This document shows positions 40,225 to 49,202 of a DNA stretch of 64,000 nt, piece by piece (position 1 is the stretch's first letter; each line of letters starts with the position of its first letter). The stretch is from Bacillus thuringiensis (GTDB taxonomy: Bacteria; Bacillota; Bacilli; Bacillales; Bacillaceae_G), in assembly GCF_022095615.2 (NCBI RefSeq), contig NZ_CP155559.1, positions 4,523,501 to 4,587,500 on the forward strand, written 5' to 3'. Both the position numbers and the translations under genes were made by a program. The notes below the pieces were generated by a model. The model ran no database searches and was not told where the DNA came from. It saw only the letters and a program-made list of their open reading frames with translations.

Positions 40225-42180
40225 ATGACATTTTGGCAGTTTGCATTTAAAAACGTGACGCGGAACGCCAGAGCTTATTTCGCCTATTTTGTAAGCAGTG
40301 CGTTCTCCATCGCAATCTTTTTCTCATTTGCAGTTTATTTATTTCATCCTAAATTGCATATGACAGACGTGAATTATTCTCTGAACATATTAATGACAAT
40401 TTCAGAAGTTGTCATTGTGTTCTTTTCATTTTTCTTTTTACTGTATTCAATCGGTACGTTTTTAAAAGTACGAAAAAAACAGTTCGGGATTTTAACAGTA
40501 CTTGGCATATCTCAAAAACAATTAAAACGACTCATATTTATAGAAAATATGTTAATTGGTGCTCTTTCTATATTTTTTGGCATTCAACTTGGAGTCGTCT
40601 TTTCACAGTTCTTTTTATTAGTTACCGCCAAAATTACACACGTACCTGGTTTATATTTATATCCGCCTACAAGTGCTATCGTTTTAACTATCATCATCTT
40701 TCTTGGGCTCTTCATTCTCGTATCATCTTTTACACCGATGCTCATTCGTACGAGAAAAGCTGTACGACTTTTAAAAGAAGGAAAACAACAAAAAGAAAGA
40801 AAAGCATCCGTGCTCATCTCTCTATTTGGTGCGACGTGTTTAATATCTGGATATGCGTTAGCCGCAAATCCGCTGTATTTTATGTCGCTAGGTGACATCA
40901 TTGGGCTTTTATATGCCGTCTCTAGTATATTTGTCATTCCATCGCTTATTGCAGCTGGAACATACTTTTTCTTTTCACAAATTAGTTTTTTACTTATTCG
41001 TATTTTAAAAACTCGAAGAAAGTTTTATATGAAACGAATTAATATGCTTTGGATTTCGGATTTAGCAGCGCGCATTCGGACAAACATTAACATGCTTTTT
41101 ATTGTAGCGATGCTATCGACGCTCGCTTTTACAATGATTACATTCTTATATGGATTCGGTAAGTTTACAAAATTTGATGAAATTAGGAAAAATCCTTTCC
41201 CGTTTACTTATTTATCTCATACTGAAAATACGTTAGCTGATGAACATTTAAACTGGTTAGAACAAAAATTTAATGAAGAGCACTTTACTTATACAAAATT
41301 TAAAACGGATATATATGAAGTATCTTCAGCTGAAGATACCACGCAGCTCTATTATGCCATTAAACAAAGTGACTATAATGTACTTGCTAAGGCTTTAAAT
41401 TGGGAAACACTCACGGTGAATAAGAATGAATCTTATATTCTTATGAAAGACTTAGATGATCAGGTTATTGGAACGCTTCATAATCAAGAAAAGAAAAATA
41501 CTCTTACACTTACTCAAAACAATTTACAACTACAAGTGAAAGAATATAAAGGTTATAACCCATTCCCAAATCGCTTAATATACCAATTGCTCATACTATC
41601 TGATGAAAATGTAGAAGCATTATCCACCGTTTCAAAACAAATGAGTGTATATAGCTTTAAAGTTTACGATTGGGAAAAAGCACATAACATCGGTTCGGCA
41701 TTTACAACAAAAATTTATAATGAAAGTGACGCGATCAAAGCAGAGCATCCTCCTTTCCACGCAAGTGAAGCGAGTGATTCTCTATATAAAGCAAAATTAA
41801 ATGTCGCTTCGTTCTTCTTAATTGGTACTTTCCTAGGAGTTATTTTCTTTATCGGTGCTGGTAGTGTTCTTTACTTCCGAATGTATACAGATTTAACAAA
41901 TGAGCAAGAAAAGTATGTAACGATTACAAAAATTGGTTTAACAGCAGCTGAGATGAAACGTTCAGCGACAATTCAGCTTGCTATTTTATTCTTTGTTCCA
42001 TACATTATGGCATCGATCCATACGATGTTTGCCACAAAGATGCTACAAGACATATTACATCTCTCGTTCTTCGCTGAAATTACAGTCGTACTTATGATTT
42101 TTGGAACAGTTGAAATTTTATTTTTCCTTTTAATTCGTTCCTTTTATATGCAAAAATTATCACAGCACATTAAGTTTTAA
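40225..42180 (+). CDS. BceB-type ABC permease, exporter 3, copy 2
   Basis: A 651-aa protein, the same layout and start (MTFWQFAFKNVTRNARAYFA) as copy 1. Its extracellular domain (about 325-540) differs in most positions. C-terminus MQKLSQHIKF. AGGAGG lies before the ATG. It precedes the ATPase gene by 19 bases (to the chosen start). An intact gene, not a decaying copy. Confidence 0.92.
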   Translation: MTFWQFAFKNVTRNARAYFAYFVSSAFSIAIFFSFAVYLFHPKLHMTDVNYSLNILMTISEVVIVFFSFFFLLYSIGTFLKVRKKQFGILTVLGISQKQLKRLIFIENMLIGALSIFFGIQLGVVFSQFFLLVTAKITHVPGLYLYPPTSAIVLTIIIFLGLFILVSSFTPMLIRTRKAVRLLKEGKQQKERKASVLISLFGATCLISGYALAANPLYFMSLGDIIGLLYAVSSIFVIPSLIAAGTYFFFSQISFLLIRILKTRRKFYMKRINMLWISDLAARIRTNINMLFIVAMLSTLAFTMITFLYGFGKFTKFDEIRKNPFPFTYLSHTENTLADEHLNWLEQKFNEEHFTYTKFKTDIYEVSSAEDTTQLYYAIKQSDYNVLAKALNWETLTVNKNESYILMKDLDDQVIGTLHNQEKKNTLTLTQNNLQLQVKEYKGYNPFPNRLIYQLLILSDENVEALSTVSKQMSVYSFKVYDWEKAHNIGSAFTTKIYNESDAIKAEHPPFHASEASDSLYKAKLNVASFFLIGTFLGVIFFIGAGSVLYFRMYTDLTNEQEKYVTITKIGLTAAEMKRSATIQLAILFFVPYIMASIHTMFATKMLQDILHLSFFAEITVVLMIFGTVEILFFLLIRSFYMQKLSQHIKF

Positions 42181-42199
42181 AAATAGAAAGGTGATTACT

Positions 42200-42952
42200 A
42201 TGGAAGAAGTATTACACATCAAAAACGTCTCAAAAGTGTATGAGGGGAAAGTCCCCCATACCGCTTTAAAAAATATAAATTTACATGTAGATAAAGGTGA
42301 GTTTGTTGCAATTATGGGGCCGTCTGGGAGCGGGAAATCTACGTTTTTAAACGTTATTTCCACAATTGATTCTCCTACTTCTGGTGATGTCGTTATTAAC
42401 GGAAAAAAACCGCATACATTTCGTAGAGAAAAGTTAGCTATTTTCCGCCGACAAGAGTTAGGATTTGTTTTCCAAAACTTTAACCTACTAGATACACTAA
42501 CAATCGGCGAAAATATCGTACTACCTTTAACATTAGATAATGTTCCATTAAAAGAAATGGACGAAAAGCTTGATCACATTTCAAAAAAACTTGGAATTGA
42601 TCATATTTTAGACAAGCGTATTTTTGAAGTTTCTGGGGGACAAGCACAGCGTACCGCAGTAGCACGTGCTGTGATTCATCATCCGTCTCTTTTACTAGCT
42701 GATGAACCGACAGGAAACTTGGACTCAAAAGCAGCTATTGATGTAATGGAGTTATTTACGAAGTTAAACAAAGAAGAAGATGCAACAATTTTAATGGTTA
42801 CACACGATCCGTTTGCAGCAAGTTATTGTAACCGCGTCATTTTCATTAAAGATGGCGAGCTTTACAACGAACTACACCGCGGACTATATCGCGAGAAATT
42901 TTATCAAGAAATTTTAGATGTTTTAGCATTATTAGGAGGAAGACGTGGATGA
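42200..42952 (+). CDS. BceA-type ABC ATPase, exporter 3
   Basis: A 250-aa ATPase with GPSGSGKST, FVFQNFNLLDTL, VSGGQAQRTAVARAV, LLADEPTGNLDS and MVTHDPF. It is the only ATPase gene for three neighbouring permeases. ATG at 42200 chosen (GAAAGG eight bases upstream). GTG at 42191 would overlap the ribosome site. The stop codon overlaps the next ATG by four bases, so it is tightly coupled to copy 3, its most likely obligate partner. Confidence 0.94.
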   Translation: MEEVLHIKNVSKVYEGKVPHTALKNINLHVDKGEFVAIMGPSGSGKSTFLNVISTIDSPTSGDVVINGKKPHTFRREKLAIFRRQELGFVFQNFNLLDTLTIGENIVLPLTLDNVPLKEMDEKLDHISKKLGIDHILDKRIFEVSGGQAQRTAVARAVIHHPSLLLADEPTGNLDSKAAIDVMELFTKLNKEEDATILMVTHDPFAASYCNRVIFIKDGELYNELHRGLYREKFYQEILDVLALLGGRRG

Positions 42953-44922
42953 CATTTTGGCAATTCGCATTTAAAAATGTCTCGCGTAATTCGAAAGCAT
43001 ATTTCGCTTATTTTGTAAGTAGTGCGTTTTCTATCATGGTTTTCTTTTCATTTACTGTATACGCGTATCATCCACGCTTACAAATTATGAATAAATTGCA
43101 GGAACAAGATCCGCTCATGAACTTGGCTGGCATGGCACAGTTTGTTATCGTTTTGTTCTCGTTCTTCTTTCTCTTATATTCTATTGGGACATTTTTAAAT
43201 GTACGGAAACAACAATTTGGCGTTTTAACTGTTCTCGGTATTTCACACAAACAATTAAAACGGCTTTTGTTTACTGAAAATATGATTATTGGAATACTAG
43301 CTATCTTTGCTGGTATTCAAGGCGGTCTTGTGTTCTCTAACTTTTTCTTACTCGTTACTTCTAAATTAACAAATGCAAAAGGCCTCTATTTATATTGGCC
43401 AACAGAAGCAATTATCGTTACTACAATAACTTTTATTATTTTATTTTTCATCGTTTCTACATTTACACCGATGTTCATTCGTACTCGGAAAACAACTCGA
43501 TTAATTAAAAATAATAAAAAGGAAAAAGACGAAAAAAGGCCGTCCATACTCGTTTCATTGTTTGCCTTAATTTGTTTAGGGCTGTGCTATTATATCGCTG
43601 GTTATCCGCAAGGCTACATAACAGAAAAAAATGCACAAAATGGATCTGTATACCTTATCATGTTATCTATTTTACCGCTCGTAATAGTCGGAACATATTT
43701 ATTCTTTTCACAGACGTTTCTCCTCTTTATCTTTATCTTAAAAAAGCGAAGAAAGTTTTATATGAAACAAATAAACATGTTATGGATTTCAGATTTAGCT
43801 AGCCGTACACGTAGTAATATTAATGTGCTCTTTATCGTTTCTATGTTGTCAGCACTTGCATTTACAATTATTACTGGGTTATTTGCTGCTAATAATAATA
43901 CGAAAGCATCGATATTAGAACGATATCCTTTCCCCTTCACGTATACGTCCAAAGGTGAAAATCAATTGGAACAAAAGCACATTGCTACAATTGAAACGGA
44001 GCTTACAAAGGCTAATTTTCAATACAATAAATACAAATCTACAGTATTAAAAGATACAGCTTTAAAAGAGGACGTTGTTCTTATGAAAATGAGTGACTAT
44101 AACATACTCGCCAAACAATTAAAGAGACCAGAAATAACTCTTGATTCTACACAAGTTTATATTATTTCTCGTTACTCGCCCGAACTCTTAAATCTTGTAT
44201 CAAATCCATTTGCAAAGCAAAATACAATTACACTTGGATCAAATAAAAAGGAATTCTCTATTAAAGGATTTATTAATAAAGGGATAGAGCCTTCTTTTTT
44301 ATTACCCCATTTAATTGTTATTCAAGATACTGTAATTGATAATTCGATTCCTCATATTGAAACAATAACGCTATATAATTATTTTGTGGAGAACTGGGAA
44401 AACTCAATTACTCCGACAAAAAACATTTCGCGGACTATAAGTGAAGATGTGCGTGATTTTTATGAAAAACATAAAGAAGAAGATGCTCGAGCCCCTTTTT
44501 CCCTTTCTACAGCCGCGGTGGATCTAAACTACAGTAAAGGCAATTCAATTGCCACTTTCTTTATTTGGACATTTCTCGGCTTTATTTTCTTTATCGGAGC
44601 AGCTAGTGTTTTATACTTCCGTATGTATAATGACTTAACGATTGAAAAACAAAAATACATTACGATTACCAAAATCGGTCTAACAGAATCGGAAATGTTT
44701 CGTTCTGCAACGATTCAATTAGGAATTTTATTTTTCATTCCTTATATCGTTGCTGGTATTCATACAATATTTGCGATTCAGTTTTTACAAAATATGTTTG
44801 CTTTCTCTTTATTAAAAGAATTAATCATTATACTTACATTGTTCGGGATTATCGAGATCATTTTCTTCTTCTTAATCCGTTCTCTGTACATTAATAAATT
44901 ATCACAGCATATCAAAATATGA
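42949..44922 (+). CDS. BceB-type ABC permease, exporter 3, copy 3
   Basis: A 657-aa protein starting MTFWQFAFKNVSRNSKAYFA. Ten membrane segments, an extracellular domain at about 325-545 and a C-terminal block FFIWTFLGFIFFIGAASVLY. More divergent from copies 1 and 2 than they are from each other. Translationally coupled to the ATPase (ATGA overlap), the usual bceAB arrangement, so probably the ancestral partner. Confidence 0.92.
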   Translation: MTFWQFAFKNVSRNSKAYFAYFVSSAFSIMVFFSFTVYAYHPRLQIMNKLQEQDPLMNLAGMAQFVIVLFSFFFLLYSIGTFLNVRKQQFGVLTVLGISHKQLKRLLFTENMIIGILAIFAGIQGGLVFSNFFLLVTSKLTNAKGLYLYWPTEAIIVTTITFIILFFIVSTFTPMFIRTRKTTRLIKNNKKEKDEKRPSILVSLFALICLGLCYYIAGYPQGYITEKNAQNGSVYLIMLSILPLVIVGTYLFFSQTFLLFIFILKKRRKFYMKQINMLWISDLASRTRSNINVLFIVSMLSALAFTIITGLFAANNNTKASILERYPFPFTYTSKGENQLEQKHIATIETELTKANFQYNKYKSTVLKDTALKEDVVLMKMSDYNILAKQLKRPEITLDSTQVYIISRYSPELLNLVSNPFAKQNTITLGSNKKEFSIKGFINKGIEPSFLLPHLIVIQDTVIDNSIPHIETITLYNYFVENWENSITPTKNISRTISEDVRDFYEKHKEEDARAPFSLSTAAVDLNYSKGNSIATFFIWTFLGFIFFIGAASVLYFRMYNDLTIEKQKYITITKIGLTESEMFRSATIQLGILFFIPYIVAGIHTIFAIQFLQNMFAFSLLKELIIILTLFGIIEIIFFFLIRSLYINKLSQHIKI

Positions 44923-44926
44923 ATAA

Positions 44927-44962
44927 AATGGCCTTGTGCAATATGCACAAGGCCATTTTCAA
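44927..44962. terminator. Terminator of the exporter 3 operon
   Basis: AAAATGGCCTTGTGCA / TGCACAAGGCCATTTT stem. Usable in both directions. Confidence 0.9.
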
Positions 44963-44975
44963 TAGTTTTTAATAA

Positions 44976-45170
44976 TTAGCAGCAATATCCACCATAGCCG
45001 CCTGCGTAACCGCCGTAACCACCATAGCCACAACCGCCTCCGCCTCCGCCGAAGCAGCTAGCACCGATGATGATTAATAAAATAAACAATACGATTAGAA
45101 GCGCAAAACCGCCGCCGCACCCATTTCTGCGGTTACAATCATCATGTCTGTGTTCACACTTTTCGCTCAT
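44976..45170 (-). CDS. YjcZ-family small Gly-rich protein
   Basis: A 64-aa protein: a polar Cys/His start (MSEKCEHRHDDCNRRNGCGG), one membrane segment (FALLIVLFILLIIIGASCF) and a tail of Gly-Gly-Tyr units ending YGGYCC. This matches YjcZ-type proteins, annotated as sporulation proteins in bacilli. AGGAGG lies before the ATG. Probably a small membrane or spore-layer component. Confidence 0.82.
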   Translation of the reverse strand: MSEKCEHRHDDCNRRNGCGGGFALLIVLFILLIIIGASCFGGGGGGCGYGGYGGYAGGYGGYCC

Positions 45171-45314
45171 TACTCTATTCCTCCTTTAGTATCATTCATA
45201 ACAAGTTCTCCTTGCTCTAAATGAGGGGATTCCATTTATAGTATGTTTTCAGGGCGAATAGGAAGCTTGACCTTATTAAAAACGGGCTTGTTTTTGGAAA
45301 TGGGCTTCATCAAA

Positions 45315-45343
45315 AAAAGATACCTGTTAAGGTATCTTCTAAA
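45315..45343 (-). terminator. Terminator of the amino-sugar-acid operon
   Basis: AGATACCTT / AAGGTATCT stem followed on the minus strand by TTTTTT, overlapping the end of the GntP gene. Confidence 0.85.
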
Positions 45344-46664
45344 TAAACATATTCAATAAAAGTGCAAAACCAAATGCGATAAATGATAATAATGTCTCCA
45401 GTACCGTCCATGTCTTAAATGTTTCCTTCACCGTTAATCCTAAATACTCTTTTACAAGCCAGAACCCCGCATCATTTACGTGAGAAAACATTAATGATCC
45501 TGCTCCGGTTGCAATAACGAGTAACTCTAAATTCACACCAGACATATGCTGAATAACTGGTGAAACAATTCCTGCTGCTGTCGTTAATGCTACTGTCGCT
45601 GAACCTGTTGCAATTCGAATTAATCCAGCTACCATAAAAGCTAATACAATTGGTGATAACGATATATGTTCTGCCATTTGTGCAATCGCCGTTCCAACGC
45701 CGCTTTCAATTAATATTTGTTTAAATCCACCGCCTGCACCGATAATTAAAATAATGGAACCGACCGGTAGTAAACTTTCGTCCGTTAATTTTTTGATGAC
45801 CTTTTTATTAATTCCTTGTCTTATTCCAAGTAAATAAAATGCTGCGAAACATGAAATAAGTAAAGCAATTACTGGACTTCCTATAAATACGAAAAATTCA
45901 GTTATCTTTTTCGGTAATGAAATATACGGTGCAACTACTGATAAAATCATTAATACAACTGGTAATAAAATAATAAAAAATGAAACTTTACGACTCGGTA
46001 AATCAGTTGATACAGTCGTAACTCGGATAAGCTCTGGTTCATTTTCAGGTATAACCCTTTTATGTACCCACTTTGCAAATATCGGTCCTGCGATAATAGC
46101 TGTTGGTAACGCGATAATTAATGAATATAAAAGTACCTTTCCTAAGTTCGCGTTATAAATACCGATTGCTGTCATCGCCCCTGGATGTGGTGGCACGAGC
46201 CCATGAACGATAGATAATCCAGCGATAACAGGTAACGCAATTAATAATATGTTTTGCTTCGTCGTTTTTCGAATGGAAATAACGAGAGGTAATAAGATGA
46301 CAATTCCCACTTCAAAAAATACTGGAATCCCTATAACAAATCCTGCAAATAACATAGCCCATGGCAGTTTCTTCACACCGAAAAATCGAATAAAGAAATC
46401 TGCCACTTGCATGCCAGCCCCTGAATCGGACATCATTTTCCCTAAAATTGTTCCGAGAGCTAAAATACCAACTAAATGCCCTAGTACACTACCAACACCA
46501 GTTTCATAGGCAGTCACTATCTTCGTTAAATTCAGTCCAGACATGATGGCTAAAAATAAACTAGCAACTGTTAAACTAATAAATGCATGCCATTTCCACC
46601 ATGATACCCCTAAAATAACAATCGCGATTGCAAATAACGTGACGATTAATAAGTATATATCCAT
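45339..46664 (-). CDS. GntP-family gluconate-type permease
   Basis: A 441-aa membrane protein with about twelve hydrophobic segments. GntP features are LGKMMSDSGAGMQVADFFI, GLSIVHGLVPPHPGAMTAIG and HVNDAGFWLVKEYLGL. Proton-coupled uptake of a sugar acid, unmodified, which explains why a sugar kinase is encoded in the same operon. AAGGGGAATGAG precedes the ATG. A hairpin separates it from the regulator gene. Confidence 0.92.
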   Translation of the reverse strand: MDIYLLIVTLFAIAIVILGVSWWKWHAFISLTVASLFLAIMSGLNLTKIVTAYETGVGSVLGHLVGILALGTILGKMMSDSGAGMQVADFFIRFFGVKKLPWAMLFAGFVIGIPVFFEVGIVILLPLVISIRKTTKQNILLIALPVIAGLSIVHGLVPPHPGAMTAIGIYNANLGKVLLYSLIIALPTAIIAGPIFAKWVHKRVIPENEPELIRVTTVSTDLPSRKVSFFIILLPVVLMILSVVAPYISLPKKITEFFVFIGSPVIALLISCFAAFYLLGIRQGINKKVIKKLTDESLLPVGSIILIIGAGGGFKQILIESGVGTAIAQMAEHISLSPIVLAFMVAGLIRIATGSATVALTTAAGIVSPVIQHMSGVNLELLVIATGAGSLMFSHVNDAGFWLVKEYLGLTVKETFKTWTVLETLLSFIAFGFALLLNMFI

Positions 46665-46684
46665 CTCTCATTCCCCTTACTTTA

Positions 46685-46716
46685 TAAAAAAAGAGGGACA
46701 ATCCCCTCTTTTTATA
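46685..46716 (-). terminator. Hairpin between the GntR and GntP genes
   Basis: AAGAGGGG / CCCTCTT stem followed on the minus strand by TTTTTTTATAA, overlapping the regulator gene's stop. Should reduce, not abolish, permease transcription. Confidence 0.75.
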
Positions 46717-47437
46717 CGTCATAATTCACTACATAATGCTGCATTTCTGTATTGTAGTAGCCTTCGCTATATTCAATTACTTCGCCAACTTCATCGTAAG
46801 AATAGCGCATTCGCTTTAATAACGCTGTGCCCTCTTTTTCACCTAATGCTTCTGCAACGAAACTAGGCGCAAGTCCAACAGCGAATTCATCTCTGAAGTT
46901 TTCTAAATGTATACCTCGGTCCTCGACTAAATCGTAAAGCGATTGTAAATCAAAGTCCGATAAATCTGTACTTGCCATTTTAGCTGAGAAATAGTGCGTA
47001 TAATGAATGTACGGTGCATCATTTAACGTATATAAACGTTCAATACGAAAACTCTCTTTACCGAATAATCGAAATGGCACTGTTCCTTCTTCATTCTGAA
47101 CGATTTCTGCTTTTAGCAATTTCTTCTGTACTTTATATCCTTCTTCCACTAACACTTCAGTAAATTTCTTACCCTTTGACAGTTTTGTCGCAGAAGTGTT
47201 ACGGATGACTTTCGTTCCTTTACCGCTTTTCTTTTCCAAATATCCTTCTTGAGCAAGTTCTTTAATCGCATTACGCACTGTAATTTTACTCACCTTGAAC
47301 TCTTCTTCTAACTGCGGTTCGGAAGGAATATTCGTATGAATCGCATATACACCATGCAATATTCGATCACGAATAATATTTTTTATTTGTAAATATAATG
47401 GTCCTTTTTTCCTCGTTACGTTCACCGTTACACCCAC
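46712..47437 (-). CDS. GntR-family (HutC/UTRA) transcriptional regulator
   Basis: A 241-aa protein: N-terminal winged helix (KNIIRDRILHGVY, IPSEPQLEEEFKVSKITVRN) and C-terminal UTRA effector domain (LPYTLNDAPYIHYTHYF-like region, LKRMRYSYDEVGEVIEYSEG). It presumably senses a pathway sugar acid or its phosphate and controls this operon. GTG start, one base after the kinase stop. An in-frame GTG at 47425 is also possible. Confidence 0.9.
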   Translation of the reverse strand: MGVTVNVTRKKGPLYLQIKNIIRDRILHGVYAIHTNIPSEPQLEEEFKVSKITVRNAIKELAQEGYLEKKSGKGTKVIRNTSATKLSKGKKFTEVLVEEGYKVQKKLLKAEIVQNEEGTVPFRLFGKESFRIERLYTLNDAPYIHYTHYFSAKMASTDLSDFDLQSLYDLVEDRGIHLENFRDEFAVGLAPSFVAEALGEKEGTALLKRMRYSYDEVGEVIEYSEGYYNTEMQHYVVNYDV

Positions 47438-48453
47438 TACCTTTCTACATCACCTACTGATGCCGTCATTGCCCGAAGTATATCCTTCTCTGATGACATT
47501 GGCGTATCACCGACGATTGTATGTGCAAGCATTCCAGCTGCTGACGCAAATGAAACAGCTTTCTCTGGTGCAAACTCTTCTATCTCGCCATGAATAATCC
47601 CGCTCGTATAAGCATCTCCAGCACCTATTCTATCATATACAGAAAACGTAAGTGTTTTTGCAAAAGTGAACGCACCATCTTTACATATAAATCCGCGAAG
47701 CGAATGTGTATTATCGCTATTAATAGAGCGATGTGTACCAGCAATTGTAGTGATATGATATGTTTTAGCAACCTTTGGAATAAGATCAACAAGTTGCGCC
47801 TCTCGCTCTGTCTCTTCTGTTTTCATTCCAAGAACGAACATTGCATCTTTTTCGTTCATCATAACGATATCAGCAAGAGCTAGCATTTCTTCATAATGCG
47901 GTTTCGCCTGCTCATATCCGTCTTCTCCCCAAAGAGATGGACGATAATTGCAATCAAAAACGACAGTGCCTCCGTTTTCTTTAACTGCTTTCGCTAAAGA
48001 TTTCATATGATGGCGTACAGTATCATTCATCGCAAGTGTAATCCCACAAAAATGAACGATATCAATTTCCTTTGCGATTTCTTCAAATTGATACATTTCT
48101 TCACATGCCGTATTGAAGCTACTTTCTAATCGATTCGAATATGTAACGCGGCTTGCACGTGCTCCAAATCCATTTTCTAAAAAGTACATGCCGACATATT
48201 TACCGCCTCTTGAAACAAGCGAGGTTTGCACACCCAACTTTTGAATGTACGATAATGCCGCATCTCCAACCGAATTTTCCGGTAAAGTTGAAATAAGAAG
48301 CCCTTCATGCCCTAGATGAGAAAGCGCGGCTGCAACATTCACACCTGTACCAGAAAAGGAATAATTTAATGTGTTAGCTTGCGATAACAATTCATATCCC
48401 GGTACTTGCAGGCGCATCATTACTTCGCCAAATGCTGCAATTTTCTTACGCAT
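47437..48453 (-). CDS. PfkB-family sugar kinase (2-keto-3-deoxygluconate kinase-like)
   Basis: A 338-aa cytoplasmic kinase: GEVMMRLQVPG start, FSGTGVNVAAALSHLG substrate loop, VFDCNYRPSLW, and the catalytic DRIGAGDAYTSG near the C-terminus. Context suggests 2-keto-3-deoxygluconate to the 6-phosphate. The start at 48453 overlaps the aldolase stop. The TTG at 48462 has a poor ribosome site. Confidence 0.88.
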   Translation of the reverse strand: MRKKIAAFGEVMMRLQVPGYELLSQANTLNYSFSGTGVNVAAALSHLGHEGLLISTLPENSVGDAALSYIQKLGVQTSLVSRGGKYVGMYFLENGFGARASRVTYSNRLESSFNTACEEMYQFEEIAKEIDIVHFCGITLAMNDTVRHHMKSLAKAVKENGGTVVFDCNYRPSLWGEDGYEQAKPHYEEMLALADIVMMNEKDAMFVLGMKTEETEREAQLVDLIPKVAKTYHITTIAGTHRSINSDNTHSLRGFICKDGAFTFAKTLTFSVYDRIGAGDAYTSGIIHGEIEEFAPEKAVSFASAAGMLAHTIVGDTPMSSEKDILRAMTASVGDVER

Positions 48454-49201
48454 ATTGATCAACTAACTTCTTCACTACTGCTAGTAATTCACGGACATCT
48501 TCTGTTTTCGTATTGCCAGTTTCTTTATCAATAATAGAAGAGTACACGTGCGGGATAACTTGCTCTACGTTTGCTTCAAGCGCAATACGTACAATTGTTT
48601 CGAAGTTTTCTTTATCAATTCCGCCTGTTGGCTCTAATGCAAATCCTTCTTCCGCACATGCTTTCGCTACTGCACGATATTCTTCTTCATGAGCTAAACC
48701 TTTCATTGGGAAGTATTTCAATGAATTTCCGCCCATATCACGTACAAGTGCGATCGCTGTTTTAATTGGAACAATTGCTTTCTCTTCTCCAGCTGCACTA
48801 ATTGGACCAGTAGAAATATTTACGTAACCTACTTTTCCTGTTGGTGATACTAAACTATTAATCCAGCTATCTTTGCCGCCAAGATTTGCACGCGTTGCTC
48901 CAACTGAAGGGAACACTTGGTTAATATGGCTACCAGGATAATGCTTCGCAATTTCAGCTACTACTGCCGCTTGGCGATTATCTCCTGCTCCTAGTCCGAT
49001 TGATACAGCATCATCAATTTCTTTTCCGTATGCTTTCATCGCTGTCACTGCTTCTTCCACTGTTGGGTAGTCTTTTGATAACACTCCCACTACTACATAC
49101 CCTTCTGCTGCTTCAAAAATATCTTTCGCATTTTCGATATTGTTCGCTAATACATTTAATGCTACGCGGCCTTTATAAAAACGTTTTTGAATGTTTGTCA
49201 T
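48446..49201 (-). CDS. KDGP aldolase-family protein (DgaF-like)
   Basis: A 251-aa protein resembling DgaF, the 2-keto-3-deoxy-6-phosphogluconate aldolase of the Salmonella D-glucosaminate pathway: RVALNVLANNIENAKDIFEA, GAGDNRQAAVVAEI, INQVFPSVGATRANLGG, NSLKYFPMKGL and LEPTGGID. Lys in KYFPMKG may form the Schiff base. Product pair would be pyruvate and glyceraldehyde-3-phosphate. One base separates it from the upstream ammonia-lyase gene. Confidence 0.88.
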   Translation of the reverse strand: MTNIQKRFYKGRVALNVLANNIENAKDIFEAAEGYVVVGVLSKDYPTVEEAVTAMKAYGKEIDDAVSIGLGAGDNRQAAVVAEIAKHYPGSHINQVFPSVGATRANLGGKDSWINSLVSPTGKVGYVNISTGPISAAGEEKAIVPIKTAIALVRDMGGNSLKYFPMKGLAHEEEYRAVAKACAEEGFALEPTGGIDKENFETIVRIALEANVEQVIPHVYSSIIDKETGNTKTEDVRELLAVVKKLVDQYA

Positions 49202-49202
49202 T

